The position numbers and the translations under genes are program-made. Under the pieces are notes generated by a model. The model was not told the origin of the DNA. It did no database searches and saw only the letters and a list, made by a program, of their open reading frames with translations. This document shows, in pieces, positions 23,621-32,370 of a stretch of 64,000 bases of DNA. The stretch is from Aridibacter sp965216195 (GTDB lineage Bacteria > Acidobacteriota > Blastocatellia > Pyrinomonadales > Pyrinomonadaceae): the NCBI GenBank assembly GCA_965216195.1, contig OZ244151.1, positions 806,001-870,000 on the forward strand. The letters are read 5' to 3'. The first letter of the stretch is position 1, and every line of letters starts with the position of its first letter.

Positions 23621-24529
23621 GTGATTACTGGGTTTAACACAGATGTGGTTTATGATGGTGTGACGTATCACGTTCAGACCGAAGACAAGGGTTTAAAAAC
23701 ACCGCTCATACTTTCCCTTGTTTACGAACACGGGACGATTCTCGCGAGTAAGCGTTCAAATTACGACGACCTTTTAGGAGACGGCTTTGATGAAAAAGTA
23801 CTCGCGGAGCGTCTGCAGAAACAACACAAATTGATGTGTGCAGCGGTTCAGACTGGGAGGCTTGAAGATCTTAAAAAGATGAGCCGTGGTGAGCAGGCTG
23901 CACACCCCTCGAAAACGGAAGCTCCACCCGTGAAGGAGCCGGCTCCAAAGTCGCCGCAGCGCTCTAAGGAATCTTCACCCCTTGAAATTCCTCATCAACA
24001 ACCTGCGCCGATTCAGAAGGTGCCGCCGGCTTCTCTAAGACAGGAGCAAGTTACTGCCCGGGAACCGGCGCCAAAAGAATCGAAGCCTGGGGAAACTGTT
24101 TGGGATGTTCCGGTAATTGAGGATGTTGAAATAATTGAGAGTGATGATTTCTTCGAGGATGGTTTTGTACTCTCGCCCGATGCGATCAAAATCATCGATG
24201 AATTTGCCGTTGTTGAAGCCGACCTAGCCGACGAACTTAAAATCAAACTTCTTGGAGATTACACTTTTCGTGCCGGCGAAAAGAAGAATATCAGTATGCT
24301 CGTTTGTCGCGGAGCACACGAACTCGAGGTAAAAGACGCAGCCATTACGGTGAAAGTGCTCGGGCAATCATTTCGACCAATTATTTTTCATTCCAAAACC
24401 GACCAGCACGGCGTGGCAGCTGTTTTTGTGAAAATACCCAAATTTAGTTCGGGGCGAGCGGCAATACTAGTTCGAGCTGTTACAGGTGGCGAAGAAACAG
24501 AGCTCAGGCGGGTTATCCAACATCAATGA
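23621..24529 (+). CDS. Conserved hypothetical protein with C-terminal Ig-like region
   Basis: This 302-aa protein starts with a GTG and reads MITGFNTDVVYDGVTYHVQTEDKG, an N-terminal block I recognise from hypothetical proteins in acidobacterial genomes. Residues 1-90 form one domain; 95-180 is a Pro/Glu/Ala-rich linker; 205-300 looks like an all-beta (Ig-like) domain. No signal peptide or membrane span. It overlaps the ThiS-like gene by 4 nt (ATGA), so the pair is coupled. Function unknown. Confidence 0.65.
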   Translation: MITGFNTDVVYDGVTYHVQTEDKGLKTPLILSLVYEHGTILASKRSNYDDLLGDGFDEKVLAERLQKQHKLMCAAVQTGRLEDLKKMSRGEQAAHPSKTEAPPVKEPAPKSPQRSKESSPLEIPHQQPAPIQKVPPASLRQEQVTAREPAPKESKPGETVWDVPVIEDVEIIESDDFFEDGFVLSPDAIKIIDEFAVVEADLADELKIKLLGDYTFRAGEKKNISMLVCRGAHELEVKDAAITVKVLGQSFRPIIFHSKTDQHGVAAVFVKIPKFSSGRAAILVRAVTGGEETELRRVIQHQ

Positions 24530-24729
24530 TAAGCATTACCGTTAACGGCAATTCGAAAACCGTCAAGAATGAAATCTCTCTGGCGGAACTATTAGAAGAA
24601 CTTGATCTGTCAGATAAACGGATCGCGGTTGAGCTAAACAAAAAGGTCATAAGACGAAAAGATTTAGCTAAAGAAAGGGTTTGCGATCGGGATAAGATTG
24701 AGATAGTTCACTTTGTTGGAGGAGGCTGA
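24526..24729 (+). CDS. thiS: ThiS/MoaD-like sulfur carrier protein
   Basis: The 67-aa protein has the beta-grasp pattern and ends in the Gly-Gly tail (HFVGGG) that is adenylated and thiocarboxylated in ThiS and MoaD. The start ISITVNGNSKTV is ThiS-like. In thiamine synthesis it donates sulfur to ThiG, but no thiG, thiF or thiH lies nearby, so its partner is not shown by context. It is coupled to the upstream hypothetical gene. Confidence 0.85.
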   Translation: MISITVNGNSKTVKNEISLAELLEELDLSDKRIAVELNKKVIRRKDLAKERVCDRDKIEIVHFVGGG

Positions 24730-24749
24730 AATCTGAAGCGGAGAGAGCG

Positions 24750-25835
24750 ATGTTTGTAAATACAATAGATTGGAACTCACGTCCCCTGATCTTTGGGATT
24801 CCTCTGTTCATAATCGCCGTTGCGGTGGCGTTTGCAATGAGCTCCCAATCTGAGCTTTATCCAGAGATTGCTGCTGCTGTGGTTTATGACTTAACACTTT
24901 CTGCCCCGATTGCATATTTGCTGCTAATTAGAAAAACTGGGATTCCAAAGATTACCGTCGTCCCGCTTTTTACAGCCGGTCTTACGTTGGCGACGTTTCT
25001 CACACCGACCTCCGGACAGTTTCACGTCGATATCGTTAAATACTGGTTGCTTCCGGTGGTGGAAATTGGCGTACTTATCTATGTCGGAATCGCCGCCTAT
25101 GGTGCGTTGAAACTCTTTCGCGCCAAACATAACGAGACACCTGATGTTTATAGCGCGCTCCGATCGGCGTGTTTCGAGTTGATTAAAAAGACTAGCGTGA
25201 TTCCGGCGATGATCGATCGTGTTGCGGGTGGCCGCAGACAAAGAGTTTCGTTTTCGCGTTGGCTTGGAGACGCTTTTGCGTTTGAACTCGCGGTTTTTTA
25301 TTACGGGTTGATCCGTTGGCGACCGCTCAAAACAGAAAGTACGGCGTATTCCTATCATCGGCGCAGCGGAATTTTTATTTTATATTCGGCGGTAATGTTT
25401 ATTCTCGTGGCTGAGACCACTGTTATTCATATCCTTTTAATGCAGTGGAATGCGATTATAGCCTGGGTCATTACGGTTCCTAGTGTTTACGTTATTATCC
25501 AGATATTTGCTCACCTAAAAGCGATGTATCTTCGTCCTATACAGCTTCTAAAAGGCCGCTTAATAGTCAGGAATGGCCTTTTTGGGGAATCCACGATCGA
25601 ACTTGAAAACATTGAAAGTATTGAGGTGTCACCAACTCCGCCGGTCGAGAACAATAAAGCAAAGCATGCGGTCTTGCTCAAGGGGCTTGAACAGGTCAAT
25701 ACCAAAGTTGTCCTTAAACGCCCCGCCGTATTCGTCGGTATATATGGATTTAAGACAGAGTTTAGCAAGCTATTGTTTTTCGTTGATGAACAGGACCGTC
25801 TGAAAAACGAGATCGATAATTATGAACCCCACTAA
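24750..25835 (+). CDS. Uncharacterised polytopic membrane protein
   Basis: The 361-aa protein has about seven hydrophobic segments: residues 13-30, 40-60, 65-85, 95-120, around 185, 210-235 and 240-255. A soluble C-terminal domain of about 90 residues (RLIVRNGLFGESTIELENIESIEV and on) resembles a PH-like bacterial fold. I do not recognise a family. It overlaps the AI-2E transporter gene by 14 nt, suggesting a joint transcript. Confidence 0.6.
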   Translation: MFVNTIDWNSRPLIFGIPLFIIAVAVAFAMSSQSELYPEIAAAVVYDLTLSAPIAYLLLIRKTGIPKITVVPLFTAGLTLATFLTPTSGQFHVDIVKYWLLPVVEIGVLIYVGIAAYGALKLFRAKHNETPDVYSALRSACFELIKKTSVIPAMIDRVAGGRRQRVSFSRWLGDAFAFELAVFYYGLIRWRPLKTESTAYSYHRRSGIFILYSAVMFILVAETTVIHILLMQWNAIIAWVITVPSVYVIIQIFAHLKAMYLRPIQLLKGRLIVRNGLFGESTIELENIESIEVSPTPPVENNKAKHAVLLKGLEQVNTKVVLKRPAVFVGIYGFKTEFSKLLFFVDEQDRLKNEIDNYEPH

Positions 25836-26931
25836 AATAGCTTCGGTGCTTCTGATATTGACAGCTGTTTTTGCCTTTTTGATACTCGGCAAAAGCCTAC
25901 TCATCCCTCTCGTAATTGCGATCCTGATTTGGTTTATTATCGTCACTCTTAGCCACTGGATCGGCGAACTCAAATTCGTTAAGAAATATTTACCGCGTTG
26001 GGCAAGCACAGCGATTTCAGCCGCGTTAATACTGCTTGTTCTGATATTTATTGGCGGGCTCGTAGCGGAAAATGCTCGGGATATGGCAAACGCACTTCCC
26101 AGATACCAGGCAAACATCGAAAGCCTAATTAATAGAGCCGAGAAATCGCTTCACATTGATTTTTCTCGAATACTGAATCTTCCGGAAGTTGAAGAGACTC
26201 CAAATGTTGCGGGCAATTTGCGTTCGCTTTTGGATAACGTGAACTTTACGGGGCTTATCTCAGGTCTTGTAAATACACTTTCCGGTCTTGCTGGAAACGC
26301 GTTTTTGATAGTTATTTATGTGATTTTTATCTTTTTCGAACAGGCCGTATTCCCGAAGAAGATCAAAGCGCTTTTTTCCAGGGAAGATCAGTATAAGCAG
26401 TTTGAAGATGTGATCGAGAGTGTGAATGAGGCGATTCGCGCCTACTTTTCGGTTAAGCTTACAGTTAGCTTAATTACAGCTCTGGCGAGTTATTTTGTGA
26501 TGGCGTATGTTGGGCTTGATTTTGCAGTTTTCTGGGCTTTCCTGATTTTTCTTCTTAACTTTATTCCTAATATCGGTTCGTTGATCGCTTCGGTGTTTCC
26601 GGCCCTGATTGCGTTAATTCAGTTTGACACTTTCGGGCCCTTTTTTATCGTTTTGATCGGCGTAGGGGCGATTCAGGTTATTGTCGGGAATCTCATTGAG
26701 CCGCGCATGATGGGTAGCTCTCTAAATATCAGTTCGCTTGTAGTGATACTTGCACTCTCGCTCTGGGGAGCGGTTTGGGGAATTGCAGGGATGATTTTGT
26801 GTGTGCCGATTACGGTGATTCTGATGATTGTCTTAGCCCAGTTTCCGAGTACCAGACCGCTTGCGATCTTGCTATCGGAAAAAGGAGAGTTAATGGACAG
26901 CCTTGAAGAAATTCACGAGGCAAATGAATAG
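25822..26931 (+). CDS. AI-2E family transporter-like membrane protein
   Basis: The 369-aa protein has the AI-2E/PerM topology: four N-terminal hydrophobic segments, a soluble region (about 95-150), then several helices with FLLNFIPNIGSLIASVFPALIALIQF and VIVGNLIEPRMMGSSLNISSLVVILALSLWG, the family signature. Members include TqsA-like exporters and sodium/proton antiporters, so the substrate is open. It is convergent with the HD phosphodiesterase gene 13 nt away. Confidence 0.88.
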   Translation: MNPTKIASVLLILTAVFAFLILGKSLLIPLVIAILIWFIIVTLSHWIGELKFVKKYLPRWASTAISAALILLVLIFIGGLVAENARDMANALPRYQANIESLINRAEKSLHIDFSRILNLPEVEETPNVAGNLRSLLDNVNFTGLISGLVNTLSGLAGNAFLIVIYVIFIFFEQAVFPKKIKALFSREDQYKQFEDVIESVNEAIRAYFSVKLTVSLITALASYFVMAYVGLDFAVFWAFLIFLLNFIPNIGSLIASVFPALIALIQFDTFGPFFIVLIGVGAIQVIVGNLIEPRMMGSSLNISSLVVILALSLWGAVWGIAGMILCVPITVILMIVLAQFPSTRPLAILLSEKGELMDSLEEIHEANE

Positions 26932-26944
26932 ATCTGCGTCATGG

Positions 26945-29416
26945 TTACTCAGCTGCTTTCGCGTCGGCATTTGGTTTGTCGTCCTGATCGCTTTTTTTAA
27001 TACCTCGCGAGACCGCTTCGTCTTCAATCTCTCCGCCACGGCTAATCGGAATTTGAGACGGGTCTTTATAAAGTCTTCCGCGCTCACCTTCATTAAGGTC
27101 TTTTGGAACGATAATATTTTGGATCGATTTCGAAGGCGGAGAATATCCCGGATAATCTACTCTTGTATGATAAATCGAAACGAGCGATTTAATCATCGAC
27201 TCGCGGATTTGAGTAAGCTCACGCAGAGTTAGATCGCATTCGTCGAGTTGGTCGTCACTTAAAATCGCATCGATAATTTTCGTTACAATAAACCTGATAT
27301 TTGCCGGAGTTGGCTCAGATAAGGAACGCGCGGCGGCTTCGCAGCTATCGGCAATCATCATTATTGCCGACTCCTTAAACTGAGGTTTCGGACCAGGATA
27401 ACGGAAATCCTGTTCGTGAATCTCCTCTCCTTCGCCCGCTTCTTCTCGTGCCTTAGTCAAAAAGTAATGAAGCGTTCTGGTTCCGTGATGCTGAGGGATG
27501 AAATCTAAGATTCTCGCGGGAAGCCCCATTTCCTTCGCCAATTTTGTCCCGTGGGTCACGTGGTTAATGATGATTTTTGCGCTTTGCACGGGCTTTAAAT
27601 TATCATGCGGGTTTCCGCGTAACTGATTTTCGACAAAATGATTGGGAGCGGCGGTTTTGCCGATGTCGTGATAGAGCGCCCCGATTTTCGAAAGAAGACC
27701 GTTGGCGCCGACTTGACGGCAAGCTTCTTCGGCGAGTTGTCCAACCGCAACTGAATGTTGGTTGGTTCCCGGTGCGCGGAGAGCGAGTTGTCCCAAAACG
27801 GGAAGATCCGCATTTCCCAATTCGAGCAATTTTACGTCGGTAAGAATTCCAAACAAACTTTCGCACATTGGAAGAAAAGCGGCGGTCGCCGCGGCCGTAA
27901 TCAGGCCACTCGCTAAACCGCAACCAATGGCGAGAAGAATCGTGTTGAGAATGATCGGTTGCTGCGTGTAAGCCAAAAGCGCAACAGCAGTAAGTGCACT
28001 GGCGACCCCTACCATTCCTCCTGCAATTGTCACGGATTGTCTGCTTCGATAGCGCCCGATTCCGTAAACCGCGACCGCTGAGGTAATTGCCGCATAAAGC
28101 GCAAATTCAAGACCTTTTGGGGCGAGCAGCCCGGCGAGCAGCGAACTAAACAGGCCAGTAAAAAGTGCCGTTCTACGGTCCGCGAGCAAGGTCATTAAGA
28201 GACTTGAAAACGCAAAAGGTATCGCCAAAGCCCAAATAGTTGGGTCGTTTAGCGGTGCTCTAATGTTTTGGAAACCCGTAAAATCCGCAAGCCGGAAAGC
28301 GACCGACATGACAAAAACCTGAACTAAAACTATAAAACCAAACAGTGCAAACGTTTTCTCTTCCGAAAGATCGAGTCTGCTTACGTAACCTCGGTGCTGG
28401 ATGAATTTCCAAGCAATCCAGTAGAGCGCCGTGACCAAAAGCAGCAAACCCGCAAAGCGATTCCAAAGTCTGGACGATTTCCCGTAGGTTTCAATTGCAG
28501 CGATTTCGGAAAGGTGCTTCGAGGTAATCGTATCGCCCTCACGTACGATTGTCTGGCCACGCTTAAGGGATATTTCGATCGGCTGAACGCTGCCAATCAT
28601 CTCGTTTTTCGCTTTGGTCGTCGCCGGGCTGTCGTAAATCACGTTTGGCTGAATTAAAGGAGCAAGTGCTCTGTCAAATGCTTCAATCTCCTTGTCGTTT
28701 AAGCTTGTAACAGCCTGTAGTCCTTCGCTGATTCTTTTTCTGGCGTCGGAAAGCATTATCCAGGTTGTTTCCGGCGAAGAAACTGTTGAATCTGTATTTG
28801 GTTTCGTGCGGTCTATCAGCGTAACTTCATTTGCCAGAAACGGGCGATCCTTATCATCGTAGATTACGCCCTCAGAGCTGCTTTCAAGTACGTTTACAAT
28901 CGAATTTATTTCGTTTGCACCAAACCGTCTGGAGGTGAACACCTTGCCGAGCTCCGCGCCTCCGGCACCTTCCCATTTTTTTGAAGCGCTTTTTGCGGAA
29001 TTGGCATTCGCATTGGCATTTTTCGCGGAAGAGCCGTTCTGCTGAAGTTGATTCCAGGCGGCACGGAATTGTTGAGCGGGGCTAACAGGGTTTTTTACCT
29101 GAAGAGTAAAAATCGGATTTACGCCTTCGCCGGCAGTTTCTTTTATTTCTTCTGTTTCTTTGTGATCGATTTGAGTGATATCTGCCGGAGAGGTGATTCT
29201 TTCGCGAGCGATGTCTCCTACTTTGTAACCCGTCGCGGAAATTCGCCAGAACGGATTATTGATCATGAGCGTCGTGGCAATACACAAAAAACCGAAACCA
29301 ATCCAAAATTTCTGATCCTTCGTAAGACGTTCGAATGGATAGGTGATTATCTCAAGGGCTTTCTGACCGACCTTATTAATATAAGGTACATTTTTTTTTG
29401 ATATGCGCTTACTCAT
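26945..29416 (-). CDS. pgpH: 7TM-HD domain phosphodiesterase, PgpH-like
   Basis: The 823-aa protein has an N-terminal membrane helix (about 37-54), a large extracytoplasmic domain (60-310), seven membrane spans (about 320-520) and a cytoplasmic HD domain. The metal ligands are visible as H554 (NQHSVAVG), H583-D584 (LYHDIGK), H619/H622 (INHVTHGT), H643-H644 (PQHHGTRT) and D691-like (MIADSCEAA). Known family members hydrolyse cyclic di-AMP (PgpH). The extracytoplasmic domain has an Asn/Ala run (KNANANANSAKSASKK). No ybeY or phoH is next to it. Confidence 0.9.
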   Translation of the reverse strand: MSKRISKKNVPYINKVGQKALEIITYPFERLTKDQKFWIGFGFLCIATTLMINNPFWRISATGYKVGDIARERITSPADITQIDHKETEEIKETAGEGVNPIFTLQVKNPVSPAQQFRAAWNQLQQNGSSAKNANANANSAKSASKKWEGAGGAELGKVFTSRRFGANEINSIVNVLESSSEGVIYDDKDRPFLANEVTLIDRTKPNTDSTVSSPETTWIMLSDARKRISEGLQAVTSLNDKEIEAFDRALAPLIQPNVIYDSPATTKAKNEMIGSVQPIEISLKRGQTIVREGDTITSKHLSEIAAIETYGKSSRLWNRFAGLLLLVTALYWIAWKFIQHRGYVSRLDLSEEKTFALFGFIVLVQVFVMSVAFRLADFTGFQNIRAPLNDPTIWALAIPFAFSSLLMTLLADRRTALFTGLFSSLLAGLLAPKGLEFALYAAITSAVAVYGIGRYRSRQSVTIAGGMVGVASALTAVALLAYTQQPIILNTILLAIGCGLASGLITAAATAAFLPMCESLFGILTDVKLLELGNADLPVLGQLALRAPGTNQHSVAVGQLAEEACRQVGANGLLSKIGALYHDIGKTAAPNHFVENQLRGNPHDNLKPVQSAKIIINHVTHGTKLAKEMGLPARILDFIPQHHGTRTLHYFLTKAREEAGEGEEIHEQDFRYPGPKPQFKESAIMMIADSCEAAARSLSEPTPANIRFIVTKIIDAILSDDQLDECDLTLRELTQIRESMIKSLVSIYHTRVDYPGYSPPSKSIQNIIVPKDLNEGERGRLYKDPSQIPISRGGEIEDEAVSRGIKKSDQDDKPNADAKAAE

Positions 29417-29433
29417 AAAAGTCGGTAAGACAA

Positions 29434-31140
29434 CTAAACGTAAGACCTGCTCGATGCAAATTTACTCAAATCCTTTGATAGCATTTTTCCAATTAGACCA
29501 ACCAAAGGTTTCAGCGTTTTTTGCTGAATAGCTGAAATTGCCACGCATTCCAGTTCGTTGTCAAGCTGTATTTTACGCGCCAAATCTTGAGCTGTTCGCT
29601 TTCCGATCAGGTCGCTTTTGTTGAGAACGACAAAATGTCTGATATTTAGGAGGTCTAAATCACCCAAAATCTTATTAACAGATTCGATTTGGTGAATAAC
29701 CCGCGGGTTAGAAGCATCGACCACATGAACGAGGAGATCGCTGTCACCAATCTCCTCCAAGGTAGCTTTAAAAGCGGCAACGAGCGTTTTCGGCAGATCA
29801 CGAATAAATCCAACAGTATCGTTAATTATCACTTCTTGCTCGTACGGAAGCCGCAAGCGTCGCGAGGTTGGATCGAGCGTTGCAAACATTTTCTTCTCGG
29901 CGGAAACCTTACTGTTGGTGAGCGTATTAAGTAACGTCGATTTTCCCGCGTTTGTGTAACCAACTAAAGAAATTATTGGCACATGGCGTTTAACGCGTCC
30001 CTTCCGGCGCTCTTTTCTTTGCCGGCTAAGTTTTTTCACCTGTTTTTGAAGATCGCCGATTTTTCTTCGAACGCGCCGACGATCAGTTTCGAGCTTCGTT
30101 TCACCCGGTCCACGTCCACCGATCCCTCCTGCGAGCCTGGAGAAAGCTGAGTTTTGCCCCATTACGAGTCTTGGCAGAAGATACTTCAATTGAGCAAGTT
30201 CGACCTGGAGTTTACCTTCGCGAGAATTCGCGCGCTGGGCAAAAATATCCAGAATGAGCTGTGGCCGATCAATGACCTTCAAGTCAGTTGCGACTGAAAG
30301 AGAACGCACCTGCGCCGGTGTTAATTCGCGGTCGAAGACGATCAGATCAGCACCAATCTGCATCGCACGAATGAGAAGTTCGTTAAGTTTTCCGCTTCCG
30401 AGAACTGTTTTCGGGTGAATTTGTTTTCGGCGTTGAATCAATTTATCCAAAACGTTTACATTCGCTGAAACTGCAAGTTCTTCGAGCTCAGCCATCGATT
30501 CCTCCGCCAAGTGTTTGGAAGTCGTCGTAACGCCGACAAGAATTACTTTTTCTCCTTTCGTTTGACGTTTGCCAACGACGCGCATGCTGCGAGCCATTTC
30601 GTCTTCAAGCGATTTCATCAACGAAAGAAAATCTATATTGATTTGCGCGGGTATTTTCGGTTCTAGAAACTGATATGGAAGAAAACCATTTTTCTCTGAA
30701 AGTTGTTTCGGTGTTGCGGGGACGAGGTGTGCTGCGTGAACCATTTTCGGCAAACCGTTTCTTTCGTCAACCTCAATTGCCGCCATTAGGTCGAGACGCA
30801 GAAGCGATAGGTCAGTTAGGTCGTCATCCGTGAGATGTTCGCCGAGTAAATGTGTATGGATACACCGTAATCCACGAAATCTTCCGGTCGCAGCGCGTAC
30901 ACGTTTAAAGTCCGGCATCTCGATTTGTTTTGAGTTGCCGACCATTACATATTCAATTTTGCCTTTGCGGTTTATAAGAACGCCGACCTGCCGACCGGTC
31001 TCGTGGGATATCTCAGACATTTGTCGCGCGAGTTCACCCGAAACAATCTCGTGCGGAGAAACACGGCGCTTCGAAAGCTTTTCGATTCGCTTGAGCTGAC
31101 TATGTTTTAAGCCTTTAGTAAAGCCGTGAACGCTGCTAAT
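29434..31140 (-). CDS. hflX: GTPase HflX, probable AUU start
   Basis: The protein (568 aa from the proposed start) has an extra N-terminal domain of about 180 residues, then the HflX subdomain (TTSKHLAEESMAELEELA, IQRRKQIHPKTVLGSGKLNEL), the linker GGIGGRGPGETKLETDRRRVR and a TRAFAC GTPase domain with G1 GYTNAGKSTLL, G3 DTVGF and G4 NKSD. HflX rescues and splits stalled ribosomes. No ATG or GTG starts the N-terminal block. A perfect GGAGG at 31148-31152 lies 7 nt before an ATT (31138-31140), and TATAAT at 31163-31168 makes any upstream start unlikely. Confidence 0.9.
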   Translation of the reverse strand: MSSVHGFTKGLKHSQLKRIEKLSKRRVSPHEIVSGELARQMSEISHETGRQVGVLINRKGKIEYVMVGNSKQIEMPDFKRVRAATGRFRGLRCIHTHLLGEHLTDDDLTDLSLLRLDLMAAIEVDERNGLPKMVHAAHLVPATPKQLSEKNGFLPYQFLEPKIPAQINIDFLSLMKSLEDEMARSMRVVGKRQTKGEKVILVGVTTTSKHLAEESMAELEELAVSANVNVLDKLIQRRKQIHPKTVLGSGKLNELLIRAMQIGADLIVFDRELTPAQVRSLSVATDLKVIDRPQLILDIFAQRANSREGKLQVELAQLKYLLPRLVMGQNSAFSRLAGGIGGRGPGETKLETDRRRVRRKIGDLQKQVKKLSRQRKERRKGRVKRHVPIISLVGYTNAGKSTLLNTLTNSKVSAEKKMFATLDPTSRRLRLPYEQEVIINDTVGFIRDLPKTLVAAFKATLEEIGDSDLLVHVVDASNPRVIHQIESVNKILGDLDLLNIRHFVVLNKSDLIGKRTAQDLARKIQLDNELECVAISAIQQKTLKPLVGLIGKMLSKDLSKFASSRSYV

Positions 31141-31162
31141 AAAGAAACCTCCGTAGTTGAGA

Positions 31163-31168
31163 ATTATA
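31163..31168 (-). promoter_or_regulatory. hflX: hflX -10 promoter element
   Basis: A perfect TATAAT on the minus strand lies 22 nt upstream of the proposed ATT start. A TTGAAA at 31183-31188 is 14 nt upstream, shorter than optimal. A transcript from here would begin just before the GGAGG and have a leader of about 15-20 nt. Confidence 0.6.
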
Positions 31169-31269
31169 ACACAGCGAGCTGTTTTCAAGCCCTTTATCGA
31201 AAGCGGTTTGGCTTATTGCTAATTGGAACGTGCGCGTCGTAAAATAACTGTTTTTAGCAGGAAATTTGA

Positions 31270-32298
31270 ATGAGCAAAGCAGGAAAAATTCTGTCTGTGA
31301 AACCGGCGAATGCGATTCCGGGCGGGGAAGTTGAAATCGAATGTGAAGGACTTCAGATTGGAGACTTTTCAGATTTTGGATGCTACTTTGATGGAGAAGT
31401 CGCGAGAGTAATAGGCGCGTCGGAAAATCGAGTTCTTGCGATAGTGCCCGAGATTGATGGCCGGGAAAATGTCGAGGTCTATTTTGAAAACTCGGGAGAA
31501 GAGAGTAACCGAGCTGAGATTCTCGTAGGGAAGAGGCTTGCCGATGACGTTCATCTTGTTTCAAATCCTGCGGTTGATCCAAAAGACGACTCGATCATAT
31601 TGACTCGTTCGGGCTCGCGAGGACAAGAACTCCCGGTTACGCTGCTTCGATTGCAGATTGACGGGTTTTTGGATGAACTGCGTGCGAACGTTATGAATCC
31701 GACCGGAGTCGCTTTTGACCACGGAGGCAGACTTTTGGTTTCTAATAGAGCAGACGGAGAGGTTTGCCAAGTCAACAACGATGAGGAAGTGGTTCCAATC
31801 ACGACGGACTTGGGTGTTGCAACGGGAATTGCTTTTGATTCAAGCGGAACTCTTTACGTTGGCGATAGAAGCGGCACGGTTTTTAAGATCCCGGAATTGG
31901 GTGCAACGGAAACCTGGGCGCTTTTGGAACCGTCTGTCTCCGCATATCATCTTGCCTTTGATGCCGCTGGAAGGCTTTATGTCACGGCTCCCGGGCTTTG
32001 TAGTTTCGACACAATTTACCGGCTCGATGAGGACGGGCTCGACGAAATATTTTTTAAGGGACTTGGGCGTCCGCAAGGCTTGGCTTTTGAACGAGACGGA
32101 GATTTATACGTTGCGGCTTGTTTGAAAGGAAGACACGGAATCGTGAGAATTGCTCCCGATGGAGAAGATGCGGAATTGTGTATCGCCGGCGACGGAATCG
32201 TCGGATTATGTTTTACACGTCAGGGAGAAATGATGGTTGCGACGGGCAACTCGCTTTACAGTTTACCGCTTGATTTGTACGGGCTATTGCTAGATTGA
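31270..32298 (+). CDS. TIG/IPT domain plus NHL/SMP-30-like beta-propeller protein
   Basis: The 342-aa protein starts with an IPT/TIG Ig-like domain (about residues 5-90: ILSVKPANAIPGGEVEIECEGL) followed by repeated propeller strands of the form GxxFDxxGxLYVxDR (LLVSNRADGEV, TLYVGDRSGTV, RLYVTAPG, DLYVAACLKG). The propeller resembles SMP-30/gluconolactonase or NHL proteins. There is no signal peptide, so it is probably cytoplasmic. Substrate unknown. It is divergent from hflX and ends at a strong terminator. Confidence 0.8.
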   Translation: MSKAGKILSVKPANAIPGGEVEIECEGLQIGDFSDFGCYFDGEVARVIGASENRVLAIVPEIDGRENVEVYFENSGEESNRAEILVGKRLADDVHLVSNPAVDPKDDSIILTRSGSRGQELPVTLLRLQIDGFLDELRANVMNPTGVAFDHGGRLLVSNRADGEVCQVNNDEEVVPITTDLGVATGIAFDSSGTLYVGDRSGTVFKIPELGATETWALLEPSVSAYHLAFDAAGRLYVTAPGLCSFDTIYRLDEDGLDEIFFKGLGRPQGLAFERDGDLYVAACLKGRHGIVRIAPDGEDAELCIAGDGIVGLCFTRQGEMMVATGNSLYSLPLDLYGLLLD

Positions 32299-32316
32299 CT
32301 TATAAAAAGTGGCGTA

Positions 32317-32352
32317 AAAAAAGGGTGAAGGATTTGGTCCTTCACCCTTTTT
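32317..32352. terminator. Bidirectional terminator between convergent genes
   Basis: A 13-15 bp perfect stem, arms AAAGGGTGAAGGA and TCCTTCACCCTTT with a 6-nt loop centred near 32334, is flanked by an A run on the left and a T run on the right. It can stop transcripts from both the NHL gene (plus) and the M48 protease gene (minus). Confidence 0.93.
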
Positions 32353-32370
32353 CCTGTCGAAGCCACTGAC

